Shown here one piece after another: positions 28,335 to 38,447 of a stretch of DNA of 64,000 nt. The notes under the pieces are model-generated. The model was not told the DNA's origin, did not search any database, and was given only the letters and a program-made list of their open reading frames with translations. Made by a program: the position numbers and the translations under genes. Origin of the DNA: Saprospiraceae bacterium (GTDB lineage Bacteria; Bacteroidota; Bacteroidia; Chitinophagales; Saprospiraceae); NCBI GenBank assembly GCA_025055285.1, contig JANWXM010000011.1, positions 51,131 to 115,130 on the forward strand, given 5' to 3'. Numbering within the stretch: position 1 is the first letter of the stretch; each line of letters starts with the position of its first letter.

Positions 28335-29876
28335 TCACCAATGATACAGTAATCCAACATTTACGCCAAATGACGCAGGATTTGGCAATGACCGCCCTTG
28401 GATGTCCTGGCGTGCAAGTTGTCTTGTGAGCGTAGGTTCTGCCGAGATGCTCATTCGGCGACTCCATCGATAGGTAGCGCCCGCCGAGAGCCAGTAGCCC
28501 ACTGACAAAGTGCGTGCAGGTGTCCACTGGAGCCCGGGCTTGAAACCGGGAACCAAGCGCACGCGAGCATTTTCCGAAATAATAGAGCTTATTTCAAGAT
28601 CGTTTCTTAGAGAAAATTCTGCCACAAGACCCACTCGGGCGGTGCCAAACAGGCGCCCTGATCCAATGGCATATGAAGCTAAAACTGGAATCCGTAAAAA
28701 AGCGACGTATTCGCTCACCTGGGCTTTCAGCTGAATCATCTCTCCCGGTTGCACGACGTCAGTATGATTACTTGGCTCCATGCGCAGTTCTACGGCTCCA
28801 GAACCACCCGGCGTGCTCAAATAATGGTCGTATCCTCTTCGCGAATGGGGATGACCACCATCCATTATATGGCGACCGTCGCCAAAGCGAAAACGGCTTG
28901 AAAAGGCCGTTGTGCGCACGTGTTCGCTGTATGAAATACCGCCCTCGAGACCCCAATGTATCCCGAGGCGCTTCTGAATGCGAACACCTCCCTCCCACGC
29001 CGCCTGAGGTGGCTGCGATTGAACAACGAAGGGCAGGCGCTTTGGCCCAATCCCTCCTCTCGGCAACTGGGTAGTGGCAGGAGTGAACACACTTGCCGCA
29101 TAAAGCCCCACGCTCCACCCCTTGGGCAAACGCCCAGGGCGGACATACGGCAAGGGTAAACGCGGGTCAGCAGCAATCTTAGAGCGAGGCAGGGTCGAGG
29201 GCTTAACGGGAATAAAGGAGAGCAACGACCTTTGAATTTCTTCGTCGACTACTTCGGCAGATGCGGACTCTTCGCTCACATGCTTTACATAGCCCGCGGT
29301 ATCCTCCTCTTCGTTAGAAAGTTGTACCGGAATACTTTGTTCGGCAGCAGGAGCATCTAGCTGTCTTTTTGAGGTCGGAGACAAAGCGTTCTTACGGGGG
29401 GTGGAATGAAGGAAAGTTGCCTTTTTCTTCTCGCGCGCTGTGTCGTCAGGCGATGAAGGCCAGTGCCTACTCGTTGCGACTCTATCTTTTACAGACGGGA
29501 TAAAGAGCGGCGCAGGGCTAGAGGAGGTTGAAAGAAGAGAATCCGCAAGTACCTGTTTTGGGGTAGAGGAGCGTTTCCAAGCGTCAGATGAAAGCCCTTC
29601 TTCATTAAGAGCAGAGCTATCTTGAGGCGAAACAGCACCCCAATAATGTAGCAAACTATCTGGTAGGAGAAAAGCTAAGACGAAAAATCCTGTCACAGCC
29701 CCTAAGAGCAGCCAGAAACGATAAGGAGCCCACCAGGGTTGGGCAGGTAAGGTTGAAGGCGACGGCAACCCACTTTCTATGCGATTCCACAAGTCCTGTG
29801 GTGGTGTCGCCTCGTGCTGGTCAAGCGTTTTTCGGAAGTATTCTTCTAAAGGATCGCGCGAGTATTTTTCTTTCAT
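28335..29876 (-). CDS. Membrane-anchored protein with N-terminal cytoplasmic segment, TM helix, long linker and C-terminal outer-membrane beta-barrel-like domain (possible anti-sigma/OM protein)
   Basis: 'PPQDLWNRIESGLP...PYRFWLLLGAVTGFFVLAFLL' N-terminus; barrel-like C-terminus ending 'SFGVNVGLLYHW'; directly downstream of an ECF sigma gene. Confidence 0.7.
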   Translation of the reverse strand: MKEKYSRDPLEEYFRKTLDQHEATPPQDLWNRIESGLPSPSTLPAQPWWAPYRFWLLLGAVTGFFVLAFLLPDSLLHYWGAVSPQDSSALNEEGLSSDAWKRSSTPKQVLADSLLSTSSSPAPLFIPSVKDRVATSRHWPSSPDDTAREKKKATFLHSTPRKNALSPTSKRQLDAPAAEQSIPVQLSNEEEDTAGYVKHVSEESASAEVVDEEIQRSLLSFIPVKPSTLPRSKIAADPRLPLPYVRPGRLPKGWSVGLYAASVFTPATTQLPRGGIGPKRLPFVVQSQPPQAAWEGGVRIQKRLGIHWGLEGGISYSEHVRTTAFSSRFRFGDGRHIMDGGHPHSRRGYDHYLSTPGGSGAVELRMEPSNHTDVVQPGEMIQLKAQVSEYVAFLRIPVLASYAIGSGRLFGTARVGLVAEFSLRNDLEISSIISENARVRLVPGFKPGLQWTPARTLSVGYWLSAGATYRWSRRMSISAEPTLTRQLARQDIQGRSLPNPASFGVNVGLLYHW

Positions 29877-29882
29877 AGTGCT

Positions 29883-30416
29883 TCATTCAACAAGGCTTTT
29901 CTCGAGCAAGCGACGCAAATGCGCTTTAGCCCGAAGAAGTTGTGATTTTGATGTCCCAACAGAAATGCCCAGGATTTCAGCAATTTCTGCATGGGTATAG
30001 CCCTCTAACACGTATAAATTGAAAACGGTGCGAAAACCAGGAGGCAATTGTTGGAGCAACGCAATGAGTCGGTCTGCTGGGGGAGTCTCCTCAAGCAGCG
30101 GCATTTCCGTTTCTTCAGCTACGTCTACGCCGTCGAGCCCTTCTGTCTGAATACGTCGACGCTGTTTCTCTAGGTGTTGCAAAGCAGTGTTGACGAATAC
30201 CTTGCGCATCCATGCCTCTAGTGGGCCTCTGCCGTCGTACTGGCTCAAGTCGCGGAATACGCGGATAAAACCCTCTTGGCAGATGTCCTCCGCTTCAGCA
30301 TATGAGCTAGCATACCGCAGGCAAACGGCAAACATCTTGCCCTTGTAGCGTTCGTATAGTGCACGTTGTACACGGCGATCCCCCTGTAAACAGGCCTCTA
30401 TTTCGGAGGAAGGCAT
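29883..30416 (-). CDS. ECF-type RNA polymerase sigma factor
   Basis: 'EAEDICQEGFIRVFRDLSQYDGRGPLEAWMRKVFVNTALQHLEKQRRR' (region 2) and 'FRTVFNLYVLEGYTHAEIAEILGISVGTSKSQLLRAKAHLRRLL' (region 4). Confidence 0.94.
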   Translation of the reverse strand: MPSSEIEACLQGDRRVQRALYERYKGKMFAVCLRYASSYAEAEDICQEGFIRVFRDLSQYDGRGPLEAWMRKVFVNTALQHLEKQRRRIQTEGLDGVDVAEETEMPLLEETPPADRLIALLQQLPPGFRTVFNLYVLEGYTHAEIAEILGISVGTSKSQLLRAKAHLRRLLEKSLVE

Positions 30417-30506
30417 AGCGTTTGCTCTCGTCTCATTTTTGTAGTACGTGGTCGTTAACGCCTGTAAAAGGTTGCATTGAATGGTGTTTTTTTTTTTATG
30501 TTGAGC

Positions 30507-31295
30507 TTATTCATTCTCCATCAACCATATCAATTCTTTGGTGGCGAACACAACTTTGCCTTGTGCAGACTGGACGACGAGCCGACCGTCGGACAAGACC
30601 TCTTCAGGCGTTCCTTCAAAAAAGCGTCCGTCAGGATAGGCAAAGCGGCGCTGTTGGCCCAAGCCTAGCAGATGGTCTCGATAAGCTCGGCGGATGGGCT
30701 CGCGATGGCCATGGCGTAGCTGAACGTAGCGCTGCTCGATGCGTCGAAGCAAGTGTTCCAGTATGGCATTACGGTCAAATGCGCGTCCACAAGCAAGAGC
30801 TAATGAGGTGCCATTGGGTACCTCAGGCGGGAATTGAGTTTGATTGACATTCAGACCAACGCCGACAATAGCGTGTTGGATTTGCGCGCCGCTTAATCCG
30901 CACTGGATAAGAAGCCCAGCGGTTTTGCGCTCGCCTAAATACACGTCGTTGGGCCACTTGATATGGGCAGAGCATTGAGCAACCTCTTCAACAGTCTCTC
31001 GGACAGCTACGACCATAGCTTCGCTCAAAAGCCATTGCTCACTTGCGGGTAGCCAAGTAGGGTAGAGAAGAATGCTCAGCAGTAAATTCTCTCCTGCAGC
31101 ACTGTACCAACGGCTGCCATATTGACCGCGACCATCTGTCTGATTGTCAGCATATGCTATTGTACCCTCAGGTGGCTTGCTTTTTGTCAGAAGAAGTTGT
31201 GTTAAGAAATCGTTTGTGGAAGGGAGGGTATCAAAAACATATCGAACTTTTCCAATAAAAAGATTGTTTTCCATGTTCGTTAATCGAATTGCCAT
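30507..31295 (-). CDS. birA: Biotin--[acetyl-CoA-carboxylase] ligase
   Basis: 'DTLPSTNDFL', 'DGRGQYGSRWYSAAGENLLLSILLYP', 'IKWPNDVYLGERKTAGLLIQC'. Confidence 0.93.
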   Translation of the reverse strand: MAIRLTNMENNLFIGKVRYVFDTLPSTNDFLTQLLLTKSKPPEGTIAYADNQTDGRGQYGSRWYSAAGENLLLSILLYPTWLPASEQWLLSEAMVVAVRETVEEVAQCSAHIKWPNDVYLGERKTAGLLIQCGLSGAQIQHAIVGVGLNVNQTQFPPEVPNGTSLALACGRAFDRNAILEHLLRRIEQRYVQLRHGHREPIRRAYRDHLLGLGQQRRFAYPDGRFFEGTPEEVLSDGRLVVQSAQGKVVFATKELIWLMENE

Positions 31296-31401
31296 TGGCT
31301 AGAAAGTTGTGCTTATTTTTCTTGGGCAACAAGAGACAGCTGTCTTAATTTTAGGCCGCTTTTGAACGTTTTCCTCTCATCTTTTACGTACGTATATCAA
31401 A

Positions 31402-31812
31402 TTGCGTTGGAATTTGAGTAGTTCAACTGCCATTCGTCACCCGTATACTGCGCGCGAAGCTTACGTTGAGCAACTGAACGAGCTCATCATTGAAGGAATG
31501 CGCGATAAGAAAGGCAAAAATATCGTCCGTTTAGATTTGCGAAAATTGAGCGATGCTCCTGCAGACTTCTTTATCATCTGCGAGGGCGATTCGAGTACCC
31601 ACGTAAATGCGATCTCGGATAGCATTTTCAAGAAAGTAAAAGATGCTCTGAATACGATGCCCGCGCATACGGAAGGCAAAATCAGCGCGAGATGGGTGCT
31701 AATGGACTACTTTGACACTATTGTACATGTTTTTTACCCGGAAACGCGTCGCTTCTACGACTTAGAACAGCTTTGGGGCGATGCGGAAGTAACGGAATTT
31801 GCCGACGTGTAA
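31402..31812 (+). CDS. rsfS: Ribosome silencing factor
   Basis: 'DLRKLSDAPADFFIICEGDSSTHVNAISDSI...WVLMDYFDTIVHVFYPETRRFYDLEQLWGDA'. Confidence 0.93.
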   Translation: MRWNLSSSTAIRHPYTAREAYVEQLNELIIEGMRDKKGKNIVRLDLRKLSDAPADFFIICEGDSSTHVNAISDSIFKKVKDALNTMPAHTEGKISARWVLMDYFDTIVHVFYPETRRFYDLEQLWGDAEVTEFADV

Positions 31813-31845
31813 GACGTCTGCATATTTAACAAATGAAAAAAGACT

Positions 31846-33897
31846 ATGAGTACCGATAAGCGTATGCGCGATGACGACGCGAAAAACGAGTTGTCTCCTC
31901 GACGAAATAACACTCCTACTGAAGAAGGGCCGCGTTTTAGCCTTACGTGGATTTACGTTTTAATCGGGCTGGCCATTTTGGGTTTACAGCTGTCGCGAAT
32001 GTTTGTCTCTCCACCGAGCATTACATGGGAAGAGTTTGACGCGATGGCTGTTCAGGGAGATATTCAAAAAATTGTGCATGCAGAGAAATCCGCAAAGATT
32101 TTCATCAAGATTGACAGTTTATGCAAATACTTTGAGCGTTTAAACATTGAGGACCGAGATGCGAATTGTCAGCCAGATAAAACGGTTTGGAATTTTAATC
32201 CGCGCCATGCGTATGTAATAGTCCGTTTTGAAGATTCGAAAATTCTCCACGAACGCGTAAAGGCGATAAATGATGTCTTAAAAAAGGAAAAACGCTCTCT
32301 TATTCCAGCGCCTGTATACGAGCCGGAAAACGACATCATGGGCGCTATTCTTCCTTACTTAATCCCTCTTTTGCTCTTTATTGGCTTGTGGGTGTTTATT
32401 TTGCGACGGGTAGGTGGTGCTGCTGGCGGGCCAGGTGCTCAAATTTTTAACATTGGCAAATCGAAGGCAACGCTTTTTGACAATAATTCGCGGGTAGATG
32501 TAACTTTTGCTGACGTAGCTGGGCTCGATGAGGCCAAGGAAGAGGTAATGGAAATTGTGGATTTCCTAAAAAATCCAAAGAAATACACAGCCTTAGGCGG
32601 TAAGATACCCAAAGGAGTGTTACTGGTTGGTCCTCCGGGTACGGGAAAGACTCTTTTGGCCAAGGCAGTAGCAGGCGAGGCTGGCGTGCCCTTTTTCTCT
32701 ATTTCCGGCTCTGATTTTGTAGAGATGTTTGTGGGCGTAGGGGCTTCGCGCGTGCGCGATCTCTTTCGACAAGCGCGCGAAAAAGCGCCGTGCATTATTT
32801 TCATCGATGAAATAGATGCCATTGGCCGAGCCCGTGGGCGTGGTCCTATTCAAGGAGGCAACGACGAGCGCGAAAACACACTCAACCAATTATTGGTTGA
32901 GATGGATGGTTTTCCTACCGATAAGGGCGTCATACTGATGGCTGCAACTAACCGCCCTGATATCCTTGACCAAGCGCTCTTGCGTCCAGGGCGTTTTGAC
33001 CGCCAAATAGGTATCGGAAGGCCCGACCTCAAAGGGCGGGAACAAATCTTCCGCGTTCATTTAAAGAACATTCGCATAGCTCCTGAGGTGACAGCCGAAT
33101 CGCTAGCAGAAATGACCCCCGGCTTTGTAGGCGCTGATATTGCTAATGTGTGCAACGAGGCCGCGCTTATTGCTGCTCGTCGTGGTAAGAGCGCCGTAGA
33201 TATGGATGATTTCCACTACGCTCTGGATAAGGTTATTGGAGGTCTAGAGAAGAAAAACAAGATCATTAGCCCAGAAGAAAAACAAATTATTGCTTACCAC
33301 GAGGCCGGTCATGCCATCTGCGGTTGGTATTTAGAACACGCTCATCCTCTAGTGAAGGTAACTATCGTTCCGCGCGGTGTGGCAGCTTTGGGCTATGCTC
33401 AGTACTTACCTAAAGAGCAGTATATCACCCAAAAAGAAAAACTGCTTGACGAGATGTGCATGACACTCGGCGGACGTGCAGCCGAAGCCGTAGTATTCGG
33501 CAAGATCAGCACTGGTGCTCAGAGCGATTTAGACTATGTTACGCGGTTGGCCTACGAAATGATTATCAACTACGGCATGAATGAGCGGGTCGGAAATGTC
33601 TCGTATTATTCCATGCTAAATGACTCTTTCCTCCGGCCGTTCTCCGACCAGACGGCTTACCTAATAGACCAAGAGGTAAAGCGCACTATCGACGAACAAT
33701 ATGAGCGAGCCAAGAGTCTTTTGCGCGAAAAGCGACGCGAGTTAGACATAGTAGCAAAAGCCCTTTTGGAAAGGGAAGTGCTTCATCGAGCCGACCTAGA
33801 AAGCCTAATCGGCAAGCGCCCTTTCGGAGATCCTGCGCCAGGTGAGAGTGCTGCCGTACCAGAAATATCTCCTGCTAGCCAAGACGAGGATGAATAA
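31846..33897 (+). CDS. ftsH: ATP-dependent zinc metalloprotease FtsH
   Basis: Walker A '[18 protein letters not shown]', SRH '[21 protein letters not shown]', 'HEAGH'. Confidence 0.97.
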   Translation: MSTDKRMRDDDAKNELSPRRNNTPTEEGPRFSLTWIYVLIGLAILGLQLSRMFVSPPSITWEEFDAMAVQGDIQKIVHAEKSAKIFIKIDSLCKYFERLNIEDRDANCQPDKTVWNFNPRHAYVIVRFEDSKILHERVKAINDVLKKEKRSLIPAPVYEPENDIMGAILPYLIPLLLFIGLWVFILRRVGGAAGGPGAQIFNIGKSKATLFDNNSRVDVTFADVAGLDEAKEEVMEIVDFLKNPKKYTALGGKIPKGVLLVGPPGTGKTLLAKAVAGEAGVPFFSISGSDFVEMFVGVGASRVRDLFRQAREKAPCIIFIDEIDAIGRARGRGPIQGGNDERENTLNQLLVEMDGFPTDKGVILMAATNRPDILDQALLRPGRFDRQIGIGRPDLKGREQIFRVHLKNIRIAPEVTAESLAEMTPGFVGADIANVCNEAALIAARRGKSAVDMDDFHYALDKVIGGLEKKNKIISPEEKQIIAYHEAGHAICGWYLEHAHPLVKVTIVPRGVAALGYAQYLPKEQYITQKEKLLDEMCMTLGGRAAEAVVFGKISTGAQSDLDYVTRLAYEMIINYGMNERVGNVSYYSMLNDSFLRPFSDQTAYLIDQEVKRTIDEQYERAKSLLREKRRELDIVAKALLEREVLHRADLESLIGKRPFGDPAPGESAAVPEISPASQDEDE

Positions 33898-36553
33898 CAA
33901 CGCTCCTTATCGTGTGCCAGAGCCACAGCGCCTCATTGCTTTCAAGGCTGCTCTCCAGCAGAAGCGCATGCCTATCTATCGCAAAATCGTGCGATGGATG
34001 TGGATACTTACTCTGGGCAGCATTGCTGCAGCTATTCTTACGATCATTATCATTAGCCTCGTAGCAATTCCTTCCTTTCGGGAATTGGAAAATCCGCGCT
34101 CGGCATTGGCCAGCGAAGTTCTAGCGGATAATGGCGAAGTATTGGGGCGGTATTTTGTAGAAAATCGCGTGCCCGTCACTTACGACGAACTTAGCCCTTA
34201 TCTCGTTCAAGCGCTCATTGCCACTGAAGATGCGCGCTTTCACAACCACAGTGGAATTGATGCCCGTGCTATTGCTCGTGTAATTGTGCGCACTGTCCTG
34301 TTGGGTGATCTGAGTGCTGGAGGAGGGTCTACCATCACTCAGCAACTGGCCAAGAACCTCTATTCCGACCGCAACTTCGCAGGCATGAACAAATTCCAGC
34401 GCATAGTTGCTCTCATTTATCGCAAGTTACGGGAGTGGATAACTGCGGTTAAGCTGGAAAAGCGCTATACTAAAGAGGAAATTATTGCTATGTACCTCAA
34501 CCAGGTAGACTTTGTAAATAACGCCTATGGCATCCACGCCGCTGCAGAGGTCTACTTTGGTACCACCCCTAAAAACCTCAAAATAGAAGAAGCGGCCACA
34601 TTGATTGGTATGCTTAAAAATCCATCTCGGTACAATCCGAATACTTACCCTGACCGGTGTATTCGCCGCCGAATGGTTGTGCTTTTTCAGATGTGGCAAA
34701 ACGGCTACATTACAGAACGCCAATACGATAGCCTGAAGGTCTTGCCATTAGACATGAGCCGGTTTAGGCGCGTTTCCTTCTCTGACGACCTCGCTCCCTA
34801 TTTGTGCGCCGAATTGAAGAAGGACGTACAGGCAATCTTAGATTCCCTAAATGCTCGAAAACCCGATGGTAGCCCCTACAACATCTATCGGGATGGGTTG
34901 CGCATACACACCACCATTAATCCCGTCTATCAACGCCATGCTGAGGCTGCTGTGGCCCAGCACATGGCCCAAGTGCAGCAGCGTTTCTTCCAAGTGTGGA
35001 AAGGGCGAGACCCCTGGACGTACAAGACTCGCGAAACCACGCCGGCCGAAATTGAACTGCGCAAAGAAGAGTTGCGCAAGCTTATTCGGTCTAGTGAGCG
35101 ATATCAACTCCTTTGGCCCAAATACATGGGTGAAATCAGTGAACGCATTCAAAAGCAGTACGGCCTCGAGCTCCAGGACGCAGATATCCTCCGAATGTTG
35201 AACGAGGAAAAAGACGGTAAAACCTTTACCAGTCAAATGGCCAAAGGGTGGTTGTCGCCTCAGAAGGTTGCTCAGTATCGCCAAATCATGAGTGGCCAGG
35301 AGTGGCTCGAATTAAAAGACCAATGGTACGCACTGCAGCGGGCGGTCGCTCAGCAATACAACAAAAAGGTGCCCATGAAGGTCTTCGATTGGAGGAGTCC
35401 GCGTTATGAGAAAGACACACTCATGTCGCCATTGGATAGTCTGCGTTATCATCGCATGTTCCTCCAGGTAGGTATGCTGGCGCTCGAGCCTACGACGGGT
35501 GCAGTCAAGGCATGGGTTGGCGGTATCAACTTTAAATATTTCAAATATGACCATATTCGCACGATGCGCCAAGTGGGCTCTACGTTTAAGCCCTTCGTTT
35601 ATGCCACTGCTATCGCCCAGCAAGGCATCAGCCCTTGTTTTCAGGTATATGATCAGCCCGTTACTATTCCTGCTTATTATCAAGGCTTTAGTAATGTAGT
35701 AGACTGGACACCTAAAAATGCTACGGGCGTTTATTCGGGTAATTTACTTACATTGAAAGAAGCGCTCAAGGGCTCGGTTAATACCGTAAGTACATACTTA
35801 ATGAAACAGCTGGGTAGCCCAGAGCCAGTCCGCGGTTTACTCCACCATATGGGCATAGACTCTTCGGCGCGCCGCCCCGACGGCGAGTATCGCCTTCCGA
35901 AGCAACCTTCCATTTGTTTAGGAGCAGCAGACTTGACAGTGTGGGAAATGACGGCTGCTTATGCTACTTTTGCTAATAACGGTATGTTTGCTCGGCCCTA
36001 TGTAATCAAAAAAATCGAAGACCAAAATGGCCGCGTAATCTATCGCGCACAACTAGAAGAAAATATGGCATTGCCCGCCAATGTCAATTACGTCGTACTC
36101 GACATGCTGAAGTACAACGTTAGCGGTGCGCCGGGTATACGAGAACTAAAAAGTGAAGTAGGCGGCAAAACAGGTACCACCAATGAATATAGCGATGCTT
36201 GGTTTATGGGACTCACCCCTACTCTTGTCGTGGGCACCTGGGTCGGTGGCGAAGACCGGTGGATACGCTTCCTGTCCTTAAACGACGGCCAGGGTGCTCG
36301 CTTGGCTCGGCCCATCTTCGCCTCCTTCATCAAACGATTGGAACAAGATCCTAAATCGGGCTATAACTACCTAGAACGCTTCAAACGCCCTGCGGGCGAT
36401 TTGGAAATTGAGATCGACTGCTCTAAGTATTTAGAAAATCGTCCGCCCAGCGACGAAGAAGATTTTGAAGCCAACCTGTATCAAGATCAAATTGAGTCTA
36501 ACCAGACCAATCGCCCTCGGCCCGCTAACCGGATAGATGAAGGCTTTCAGTAA
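33890..36553 (+). CDS. Class A penicillin-binding protein (PBP1A-like)
   Basis: Glycosyltransferase 'ATEDARFHNHSGID...GGSTITQQLAKNLY', transpeptidase 'GSTFKPFVYATA', 'SVN', 'KTGTT'. The 33842 start overlaps ftsH; ATG at 33890 (ATGAATAA) is preferred. Confidence 0.93.
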   Translation: MNNNAPYRVPEPQRLIAFKAALQQKRMPIYRKIVRWMWILTLGSIAAAILTIIIISLVAIPSFRELENPRSALASEVLADNGEVLGRYFVENRVPVTYDELSPYLVQALIATEDARFHNHSGIDARAIARVIVRTVLLGDLSAGGGSTITQQLAKNLYSDRNFAGMNKFQRIVALIYRKLREWITAVKLEKRYTKEEIIAMYLNQVDFVNNAYGIHAAAEVYFGTTPKNLKIEEAATLIGMLKNPSRYNPNTYPDRCIRRRMVVLFQMWQNGYITERQYDSLKVLPLDMSRFRRVSFSDDLAPYLCAELKKDVQAILDSLNARKPDGSPYNIYRDGLRIHTTINPVYQRHAEAAVAQHMAQVQQRFFQVWKGRDPWTYKTRETTPAEIELRKEELRKLIRSSERYQLLWPKYMGEISERIQKQYGLELQDADILRMLNEEKDGKTFTSQMAKGWLSPQKVAQYRQIMSGQEWLELKDQWYALQRAVAQQYNKKVPMKVFDWRSPRYEKDTLMSPLDSLRYHRMFLQVGMLALEPTTGAVKAWVGGINFKYFKYDHIRTMRQVGSTFKPFVYATAIAQQGISPCFQVYDQPVTIPAYYQGFSNVVDWTPKNATGVYSGNLLTLKEALKGSVNTVSTYLMKQLGSPEPVRGLLHHMGIDSSARRPDGEYRLPKQPSICLGAADLTVWEMTAAYATFANNGMFARPYVIKKIEDQNGRVIYRAQLEENMALPANVNYVVLDMLKYNVSGAPGIRELKSEVGGKTGTTNEYSDAWFMGLTPTLVVGTWVGGEDRWIRFLSLNDGQGARLARPIFASFIKRLEQDPKSGYNYLERFKRPAGDLEIEIDCSKYLENRPPSDEEDFEANLYQDQIESNQTNRPRPANRIDEGFQ

Positions 36554-36580
36554 AAATTTCTCTCTCCATAAACGCGCTTT

Positions 36581-37147
36581 ATGAATATCTCTGAGATTAT
36601 TCGACGACGGCGAGCTATTTTTCCAAAATTTTATCTTCCCGACCGGCCTATAGAACGCTCTATTTTGCAACAACTTTTGGAGAACGCAAACTGGGCGCCC
36701 ACGCATAAGTTAACCGAACCGTGGCGCTTTCACGTCTTTCATTCACCCGAAAGTCGTCAGCAACTGGCTGAATATTTAGCCGAGCACTATCGCCGTAATA
36801 CGCCGCCTGAAGCCTTCTCAGAGGAAAAAATGCGCAAAATGGCGGAAAATCCTCTTCGCTCAGGCGCTGTAATCGCCATCGTTTTGCATCGCGACCCTCA
36901 GGAAAGCGTTCCTGAGTTTGAGGAAATTGCTGCCGTAGCTATGGCAGTGCAAAATATGTGGCTTACTTGCACAGAACTAGGGCTCGGATGCTACTGGAGC
37001 ACGCCAAAGGCTGCTTTGGAGGCCAACGCCTTTTTAAACCTCCAGCCTAACGAGCGTTGCCTGGGATTTTTCTATGTTGGCTGGCATAATGCGCCTGATT
37101 TGGTCGGCAAGCGGCGGCCAGTTGAGGAGAAAGTCTACTGGCACTAG
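36581..37147 (+). CDS. Nitroreductase family protein
   Basis: 'IIRRRRAIFPKFYLPDRPIERSILQQLLENANWAPTHKLTEPWRFHV'. Confidence 0.9.
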   Translation: MNISEIIRRRRAIFPKFYLPDRPIERSILQQLLENANWAPTHKLTEPWRFHVFHSPESRQQLAEYLAEHYRRNTPPEAFSEEKMRKMAENPLRSGAVIAIVLHRDPQESVPEFEEIAAVAMAVQNMWLTCTELGLGCYWSTPKAALEANAFLNLQPNERCLGFFYVGWHNAPDLVGKRRPVEEKVYWH

Positions 37148-37313
37148 TTGGAAAAAGTCTGCGCTGTCGGCGAAAAGGTGGGCCTTAGGTTCATCATCAG
37201 GTGGCCTCACCCATCGATCCGGCTGCAAACCTCCCGGTGCTGCGTACCAGGAGGCTTTCAACGAGGATGATTTTCTTCGAGAAAAAATAAGACTAAGTTG
37301 GGCTGTGGCCTCA

Positions 37314-37345
37314 GAAAAAAAGGCGGCATGCCGTTGCACACCGCC
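37314..37345 (-). terminator. Rho-independent terminator after the Crp/Fnr gene
   Basis: Minus strand GGCGGTGTGCAACGGCATGCCGCC followed by TTTTTTT. Confidence 0.65.
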
Positions 37346-37403
37346 TAAACAAAACCCATTCTATCGTATGAAGCAAAACTGTTCACATTTGTAGGTACGC
37401 TAT

Positions 37404-38093
37404 TCAGTTTGCGTACAAGGAGAGAGCATCCAAGTCCCGGAAGAGAATTTTTTTTCGGTTAAAGTATACTAAGTTAGACCGCTTCAACTGGTTGAGTATT
37501 GCCGTAACCATTTGGCGGCTTGTACCTGTCAAATCAGCTATGTCTTGATGAGTAAGGTTATGCTTTACCAATATTTCTACACCTACTTGCCGGCCGTGTT
37601 CTACGCCCATTTGATGTAAAAATTCTAAAATTCGGCTGCGCGAATCCTTAAGCACTACATTCTCTAGGTGCATCTCCGTCTGCCGCAGACGTTCGCCCAG
37701 CAAATGCAGTAGGGACTGGGCAAAACTAAAGTTATGTCGCATCAAATACAGTAGAGCATTTACCTCTAACTCAAGGATTTCCGTGTCATTCATCATGGCA
37801 TAAGCGCAATCGCGCCGATACCGGTCGCCCATCAAACAGGATTCCCCGAAAAGATTACCCGCCTGCACAACATATTTAACGACCTCTTTTTTATCGTTTT
37901 GTGCAGCTATTTTTACTGCGCCCTTTAGGACGTAAAACACCTTGAGTGCTCGCTGACCTGTCTGATAGATCTCCGCATTCCGCTTGTATCGAAGCGTACG
38001 GGCAGCCTTCTTCAAAAAATTCAACTCATCTGATTTCAAGACGGCAAACAGCGGCATTTTATCTAATTGAAAAACATTATCGCGTGCAATCAT
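37404..38093 (-). CDS. Crp/Fnr family transcriptional regulator
   Basis: cNMP-binding fold 'YKRNAEIYQTGQRALKVFYVLKGAVKI...NLFGESCLMGD' and HTH 'NLTHQDIADLTGTSRQMVTAILNQLKRSNLV'. Confidence 0.92.
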   Translation of the reverse strand: MIARDNVFQLDKMPLFAVLKSDELNFLKKAARTLRYKRNAEIYQTGQRALKVFYVLKGAVKIAAQNDKKEVVKYVVQAGNLFGESCLMGDRYRRDCAYAMMNDTEILELEVNALLYLMRHNFSFAQSLLHLLGERLRQTEMHLENVVLKDSRSRILEFLHQMGVEHGRQVGVEILVKHNLTHQDIADLTGTSRQMVTAILNQLKRSNLVYFNRKKILFRDLDALSLYAN

Positions 38094-38447
38094 AATCGTT
38101 GTGAAAATGTAGTGGGGATTTACAGAGTGTTTTGTCTTAAAGACAATGGAGTTGTGCTGTTCCCCTACTCATCAGCAAGAGAAAATGTAAATTCAACAGT
38201 TTGCAAACAAGGAGGGATAGAAAGATACCCTGTCCTCTCAGAAGTTGAAGGGAGACGGTAGGCTCGACGAGCAACCTAAAGTTCAAAAGACGGGGCTTCG
38301 AACCATGACCTTGATACCAAGGGCAACAGCCAAGTGCTCCGTTGCCAAACAGTTCCAACTGTTTCCCTTTTCCGAAGGCGCATACTGTAAATGGCCAAAC
38401 GATCAACTACAACCGATGCCTAGGGGCGAATGCTCCTCTCGTACAGC

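Noticed and set aside
38280-38360. Pseudo-tRNA or rRNA fragment (GGTTCGAAGCC, GTACGAGAGGA-like strings on the minus strand)
   Set aside because: Acceptor, D and T stems do not pair as a tRNA, and the rRNA-like match is limited to about 11 nt. Kept only as a structured spacer.
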